Source: Arthrobacter sp. ERGS1:01 (GTDB lineage Bacteria > Actinomycetota > Actinomycetes > Actinomycetales > Micrococcaceae). Taken from it: DNA of 64,000 nt. Positions 63,235-64,000 of the stretch are shown piece by piece. Location: contig NZ_CP012479.1 of NCBI RefSeq assembly GCF_001281315.1, positions 372,001 to 436,000 on the forward strand. The letters run 5' to 3'. The position numbers were made by a program, and so were the translations under genes. The notes beneath the pieces are model-generated. The model saw only the letters and a list, made by a program, of their open reading frames with translations, did no database searches and was not told the DNA's origin. Within the stretch, counting starts at the first letter, position 1; every line of letters begins with the position of its first letter.

Positions 63235-64000
63235 GGGATTCTCCGGGGGGTGCGCGGCAGGTGCGGGCCGCCGGTGGTCGGTGCGGGCAGCGGGGCGGGG
63301 GCGTCGACCTCGGACCAGGCCTGCAGCAGGGGAGTGTCGGGTGTTGCGGCGACAGCCTGCCAGCCGGCCCTGCGCAAAATGGCCAACGGCTCCTCCATGG
63401 CTGCCGGATCCGGGCAGACCACCAGAGCGTAGGCGCCCTCTGTGGCCTCGATGACGCCGGCCAGCATCATGGCGTCGGAGTGCGAGAGCATGCCGGTGAC
63501 GGCAATGACGGGTCCCCGCCGGCGGGTCTGGATCAGCTTGTCGGCGAGCATGTCGGAAAGCACGGCCGCCGGCTCGCCCCGGCCGGGGGCCTGCTGGGGG
63601 GTGCGGAGCTCCAGCGCGGCCAGCGCCTGGGCCACCGCCAGGGTGCCCGACTGGCCGGCAAAGTCCTCCCTGTCCGGTTCCGGCGCGGAGCGGGAGGACC
63701 GGAAGCCCGGCAGCCCCTCCTCGTCCAGGACGCGCAGCGAATAGCTGCGCTCCACCAGGTGCGTGGCGATGGAAACGGCCGCCACCACGGCCCATTCAAA
63801 GGCGGGCGTGGTCAGGAGTGCGTCCGACCGGCCGCCCGGTTTGTGGACGCCGCCGTAGGCCCACAGCCGCTGGTCGAGTACCAGGGCCGCCTCGGGGGTC
63901 GTGACGGATTCCTCGGCGCGGACCATGAGTTTGCCCTGCCGCGCCGTGGCCGGCCAGTGGACCCGCCGCATGGGATCGCCGTGCCGGTACTCGCGCGTCA
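63231..64000 (-). CDS. DUF58 domain protein, 5' part beyond the window
   Basis: Visible are about 256 C-terminal residues. The frame is open across the right edge; its first visible residues read TREYRHGDPMRRVHWPATAR, the highly conserved DUF58 core. The rest (VTTPEAALVLDQRLW, FEWAVVAAVSIATHLVER and VIAVTGMLSHSDAMMLAGV) fits a von Willebrand-like domain. DUF58 proteins occur in MoxR-TGase operons that may act in envelope or stress functions. The overlap with the transglutaminase gene marks the same operon; MoxR would be expected upstream, outside the window. Confidence 0.88.
   Translation of the reverse strand, partial: TREYRHGDPMRRVHWPATARQGKLMVRAEESVTTPEAALVLDQRLWAYGGVHKPGGRSDALLTTPAFEWAVVAAVSIATHLVERSYSLRVLDEEGLPGFRSSRSAPEPDREDFAGQSGTLAVAQALAALELRTPQQAPGRGEPAAVLSDMLADKLIQTRRRGPVIAVTGMLSHSDAMMLAGVIEATEGAYALVVCPDPAAMEEPLAILRRAGWQAVAATPDTPLLQAWSEVDAPAPLPAPTTGGPHLPRTPRRIP

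Overview
The window looks like chromosomal DNA of a high-GC actinobacterium of the Micrococcaceae, most likely Arthrobacter or a close relative. The signs are GC-rich third codon positions, frequent GTG starts, a WhiB regulator, DUF222/HNH, DUF3499, DUF4245 and DUF5719 proteins, an actinobacterial short-chain cis-prenyltransferase, and a Tad pilus locus. No rRNA, tRNA, CRISPR array, integrase or transposase gene was recognised. Much of the order resembles, from memory, blocks of the Mycobacterium tuberculosis chromosome: haemolysin III / Z-prenyltransferase / PhoH / fumarase / GlpX / DUF4245; GtrA / purK / purE / LCP / TIGR03089 / whiB2 / DUF3499 / manA / ahcY; glpD / TetR / FAD flavoenzyme; and PMT / RsmI.

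Layout. 1-18 kb: end of a DUF255 thioredoxin-fold protein, DUF222-HNH, haemolysin III, cis-prenyltransferase, PhoH-like ATPase, an orphan prepilin peptidase, a NUDIX hydrolase, a TetR-MFS efflux pair, fumarase, beta-carbonic anhydrase, DUF4245 (frameshifted), GlpX, a FemAB-like transferase, and a nuclease-fold protein bracketed by REP-like hairpins. 18-34 kb: manA, LCP ligase, purE, purK, GtrA, TIGR03089, WhiB, a large GT2 membrane glycosyltransferase (frameshifted), DUF5719, a zincin-like protein, DUF3499, Trm112, ahcY and an MBL hydrolase; themes are envelope glycans, purines and one-carbon recycling. 34-39 kb: SDR, an alkyl-DHAP-synthase-like flavoenzyme, TetR and GlpD, a putative lipid module with a palindrome in its divergent promoter.

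39-51 kb: a lower-GC stretch. It starts with small membrane proteins, one broken by a stop codon, then an L,D-transpeptidase, a second prepilin peptidase and a complete minus-strand Tad operon (flp, tadE, tadG-like, cpaB, cpaE, tadA, tadB, tadC). Upstream of flp lie a decayed second flp gene and several repeated sequence motifs.

51-64 kb: RDD, SpoIIM-like and DUF1461 membrane proteins; a roughly 2 kb islet with a secreted CHAP-plus-propeller hydrolase flanked by 26-bp direct repeats; then PMT, RsmI, succinate-semialdehyde dehydrogenase, a transglutaminase and a DUF58 protein cut by the window edge.

The most unusual observations are the CHAP islet, the truncated second pilin with shared upstream motifs, the operator-like palindromes at both TetR genes, REP-like hairpins around the nuclease-like gene, and two single-base frameshifts in C runs that may be sequencing errors or real decay.
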